Notes under the pieces: model-generated | What the model was told of the DNA's origin: nothing | Databases searched by the model: none | What the model saw: the letters and a program-made list of their open reading frames with translations, nothing else | Part shown: positions 14,838 through 16,444 of the stretch, one piece after another | Layout: each line of letters opens with the position of its first letter | Numbering within the stretch: the stretch's first letter is position 1 | Translations under genes and position numbers: made by a program | Assembly: GCA_910578965.1 (NCBI GenBank) | Contig: CAJTSP010000051.1 | Coordinates: 1 to 16,444 of the forward strand | DNA: 16,444 nucleotides | DNA from: an uncultured Oscillospiraceae bacterium | GTDB lineage: Bacteria > Bacillota > Clostridia > Oscillospirales > Ruminococcaceae | Reading direction: 5' to 3'

Positions 14838-15108
14838 AGAAACCCCAATGCGGCGGCCGAGGGCCGGAGACTGCCTTGTACCGCGCAGCCCGGGACGCTG
14901 GCGCTCTGGGGTAGGGAACGGCAGTGCCGGGCCCGGCAGCCGCTTGCGGCGGCCAGGCCGCAGGCCCTTGCTGTGTGAGCCCCGGCGCTGGCCGCATAGC
15001 TGTATTTTTCCTATCTTTGCCTTGCCGGCGGCGGGTAAGGAAGAGATTTGAGGTTACAGGTTACAATAAAATCGGCACATGTTTGTGCATATTGTACGGG
15101 CTTTTTGC
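14838..15108 (+). other. Gene-free region between response regulator and lacI-type gene
   Basis: No gene is supported here. The first part is very GC-rich and holds short complementary stretches, including a 14-base perfect palindrome TGCCGGGCCCGGCA (14925-14938), but no hairpin followed by a T-run, so no clear terminator for the two-component unit. The last 60 bases are AT-richer and hold the repeats upstream of the next promoter. Confidence 0.5.
15052..15088 (+). promoter_or_regulatory. Possible operator region upstream of the lacI-type promoter
   Basis: GGTTACA occurs twice in tandem (15052-15058, 15059-15065). It is followed by the inverted repeat GCACA-TGTT-TGTGC (15075-15088), ending 20 bases before the -35. 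The placement suits a regulator-binding site, perhaps for autoregulation, but the binder is unknown. Confidence 0.35.
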
Positions 15109-15137
15109 TTGACGGAAGAAGAATCTTGTGCTATTCT
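15109..15137 (+). promoter_or_regulatory. Promoter of the LacI-family gene
   Basis: TTGACG (15109-15114) and TATTCT (15132-15137) are separated by exactly 17 bases, a strong vegetative promoter. The start point would be near 15144. Confidence 0.75.
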
Positions 15138-15165
15138 AATACCGGGTTTAGAGAGGAATCGGGTA

Positions 15166-15252
15166 ATGAGCCGGAAGGGTGGTCTGTTCGTTGGAAATCG
15201 ATTGCCAACATCAGGGCGTTCCGTCCGGGCCGGTAAAAAAGAGGACGCATAA
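15166..15252 (+). CDS. 28-codon frame overlapping the lacI-type start (leader peptide or shifted true start)
   Basis: The first ATG after the promoter, at 15166, has a good ribosome site (AGAGGA, 15152-15157) 8 bases upstream. It opens a 28-residue frame beginning MSRKGGLFVGNRL and ending RAGKKEDA at a TAA (15250-15252), overlapping the LacI-family gene in another frame. Loss of a single A from the A6 run at 15235-15240 would fuse it to the LacI frame just before KRTHNTTIYD. It may be a translated leader that couples initiation, the true N-terminus with a frameshift or transcript slippage, or chance. Confidence 0.4.
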   Translation: MSRKGGLFVGNRLPTSGRSVRAGKKEDA

Positions 15253-16312
15253 TACCACCATCTATGACATCGCCAACCGGGTTGGGGTGTCGCCCAGCAC
15301 CGTGTCGCGGGTTTTATCCGGCGCAAGCCATTCGGTCAGTGCGCAGGTGCGGGACCGGGTCCAAAAGGCCGCTTGGGATATGAACTATATCCCCAATGCG
15401 CAGGCCCGTTACCTCAAAACCCGCAACAACCCTTCCATCGGTATCCTTGTGCCCTCTATCGAGAACCCTTTTTATCCCTCCATCGTGTGCGGGGCGGCGG
15501 ATATAGCGGCGGAGCGTGGGTATTTTATTTATTTGATCAACTGCAACCGTGATTATGTCCGCATCGACCAGCAGGTTCAAAGCTTGCTGGAGCTGAATGT
15601 AAAGGGGATCATCTCGGTTTATCTGGATACTCTCACCCCCAGCCTGAAAAATTTTGTGGTGCGCGGCGGCAAGCTGGTTTCCCTCTCAGGCTATAGCTTT
15701 TATTTCGACGGGGCGTACAACCTGCAGACTGACAAAACGGAGGAAGCCAAGATTGCGATGCGCCACCTGTTGGGGCTGGGGCACCGTAGGATTGCGATTT
15801 TTATGGATGAGATGAACTGCAATGTTCGCTTTGATAAGGTAGAGGGCTACCGACAGACGCTGCAGGAGGCAGGCATCCCGGTACGGGAAGAGTATATTTA
15901 CGTCTACGGCCGGGATTGCGGCGAGAGGGACTCCTTAGACTGGAAGGATGTGGAGGAGGGCGATACCTTTGTAGACCGGCTTTTGGAGCGTACGCCGGAG
16001 GTTACCGCAATTCTTTGCATGAACGATATTATTGCGTTAGGCGTTTGCGCGGCGCTGCGTGCCCGGGGCTACCGGGTGCCGGAGGATTACTCTGTAATGG
16101 GCTTTGACAACGCCTTTTTTTCCAACTACTGTAACCCAACCATTACCACGGTTGCACTGGAGCGGTGCAAGTGGGGCCGGGCACTCATGGAGTATCTGCT
16201 GGATGTCATTGAAAACCCGGCCCCTCCCTTGCCGTCCGGCCCCGCGCCAGGCACGCTCCTGCCCCCGGTTTATTTGATTGAGCGGGAAAGCACCGGCGCG
16301 CCGCGCGCCTGA
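15191..16312 (+). CDS. LacI-family transcriptional regulator
   Basis: About 373 residues. The N-terminal helix-turn-helix reads TIYDIANRVGVSPSTVSRVLSG (in 20-residue core terms I24 to G44), followed by the hinge helix NAQARYLK (L75 in the minor-groove position). The periplasmic-binding-like sensor domain begins SIGILVPSIENPFYPSI and includes LGHRRIAIFMDE and AILCMNDIIALG. The start is not clean: the usual LacI start region would fall at VKKRTHN, whose V is GTA and cannot initiate. The TTG at 15191, with GGAAGGGTGG upstream, is preferred; a GTG at 15179 has its ribosome site too close. A well-initiated ATG at 15166 is out of frame. It has its own strong promoter. It probably represses sugar-use genes, plausibly the neighbouring operon, and releases in response to a sugar ligand. 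Confidence 0.9.
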   Translation: MEIDCQHQGVPSGPVKKRTHNTTIYDIANRVGVSPSTVSRVLSGASHSVSAQVRDRVQKAAWDMNYIPNAQARYLKTRNNPSIGILVPSIENPFYPSIVCGAADIAAERGYFIYLINCNRDYVRIDQQVQSLLELNVKGIISVYLDTLTPSLKNFVVRGGKLVSLSGYSFYFDGAYNLQTDKTEEAKIAMRHLLGLGHRRIAIFMDEMNCNVRFDKVEGYRQTLQEAGIPVREEYIYVYGRDCGERDSLDWKDVEEGDTFVDRLLERTPEVTAILCMNDIIALGVCAALRARGYRVPEDYSVMGFDNAFFSNYCNPTITTVALERCKWGRALMEYLLDVIENPAPPLPSGPAPGTLLPPVYLIERESTGAPRA

Positions 16313-16444
16313 CCTGCCCGCGCAGAAAATGCGGCGGGCCGTTTCGGAGCTGCATACTGGGGCAAAAAGGGCGCGCAAGGCCCCGGCAGAGGGGGCTTGC
16401 AGCCAAGGGGCGGGAGCATGCGGGAGGCCGGTTTTTGGCCCCGT
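16313..16444 (+). other. Non-coding tail after the LacI-family gene
   Basis: GC-rich and without a supported gene up to the window edge. GCCCGC near 16316 can pair with GCGGGC near 16334 around an A-rich loop, a possible weak terminator stem, but no proper T-run follows. Confidence 0.4.

Noticed and set aside
14925..14938. Palindrome TGCCGGGCCCGGCA
   Set aside because: Short, loop-free as a hairpin, and in a very GC-rich spacer where such palindromes arise by chance; no promoter nearby.
1..16444. CRISPR arrays, insertion sequences, rRNA genes
   Set aside because: No regularly spaced repeats, no transposase-like frames with terminal repeats and no rRNA sequence were seen.

Overview
The window looks like chromosomal DNA of an anaerobic Firmicute, most likely a gut-type member of the Clostridia. 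Strong AGGAGG-type ribosome sites, lipobox signal peptides, a Lpl-type sugar ABC importer without its own ATPase, and a YesM/YesN-type two-component pair all point that way. The genus cannot be read from the sequence. The first ~1.2 kb is clearly AT-rich, whereas the rest is GC-rich, so the left end looks like acquired DNA.

Left end (1-1171): the tail of a DUF262-family protein, cut by the window edge, overlaps a HEPN-family protein carrying an RNSIAH (RX4H) RNase motif. This pairing is typical of defence or toxin-like loci. A ~375-base stretch without a convincing gene follows. Next come a well-formed promoter, a tRNA-Leu(GAG) gene and two strong terminators (1547-1810).

Centre (1853-12165): a carbohydrate scavenging locus. 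A secreted lipoprotein built of repeated carbohydrate-binding-like beta-sandwich modules (2016-4592) stands alone before a symmetrical terminator. A five-gene operon then runs from 4825 to 12165: a signal-peptide and membrane-anchored GH123/DUF4091-like hydrolase, two LplB/LplC-type permeases, a lipoprotein solute-binding protein, and a second GH123-like hydrolase that lacks a signal peptide. The two transcription units share a ~39-base upstream element whose right end overlaps a candidate -35 box.

Right end (12250-16312): a YesM-type sensor kinase and a short AraC-output response regulator (stop and start codons abutting), then a separately promoted LacI-family regulator. The likely scheme is as follows. 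The binding-module lipoprotein and the anchored hydrolase act on a glycan outside the cell. The importer brings the product in, powered by an MsmX-like ATPase encoded elsewhere. The cytoplasmic GH123-like enzyme trims it, and the two regulators set expression. The substrate is not known; the only firmly characterised GH123 activity is beta-N-acetylgalactosaminidase.

The points most worth a second look are the shared upstream element, the pair of differently located GH123-like enzymes, the start region of the LacI gene (a well-initiated 28-codon frame that overlaps it out of frame), a perfect 17-bp intercistronic hairpin, and the AT-rich HEPN/DUF262 module beside the tRNA gene.
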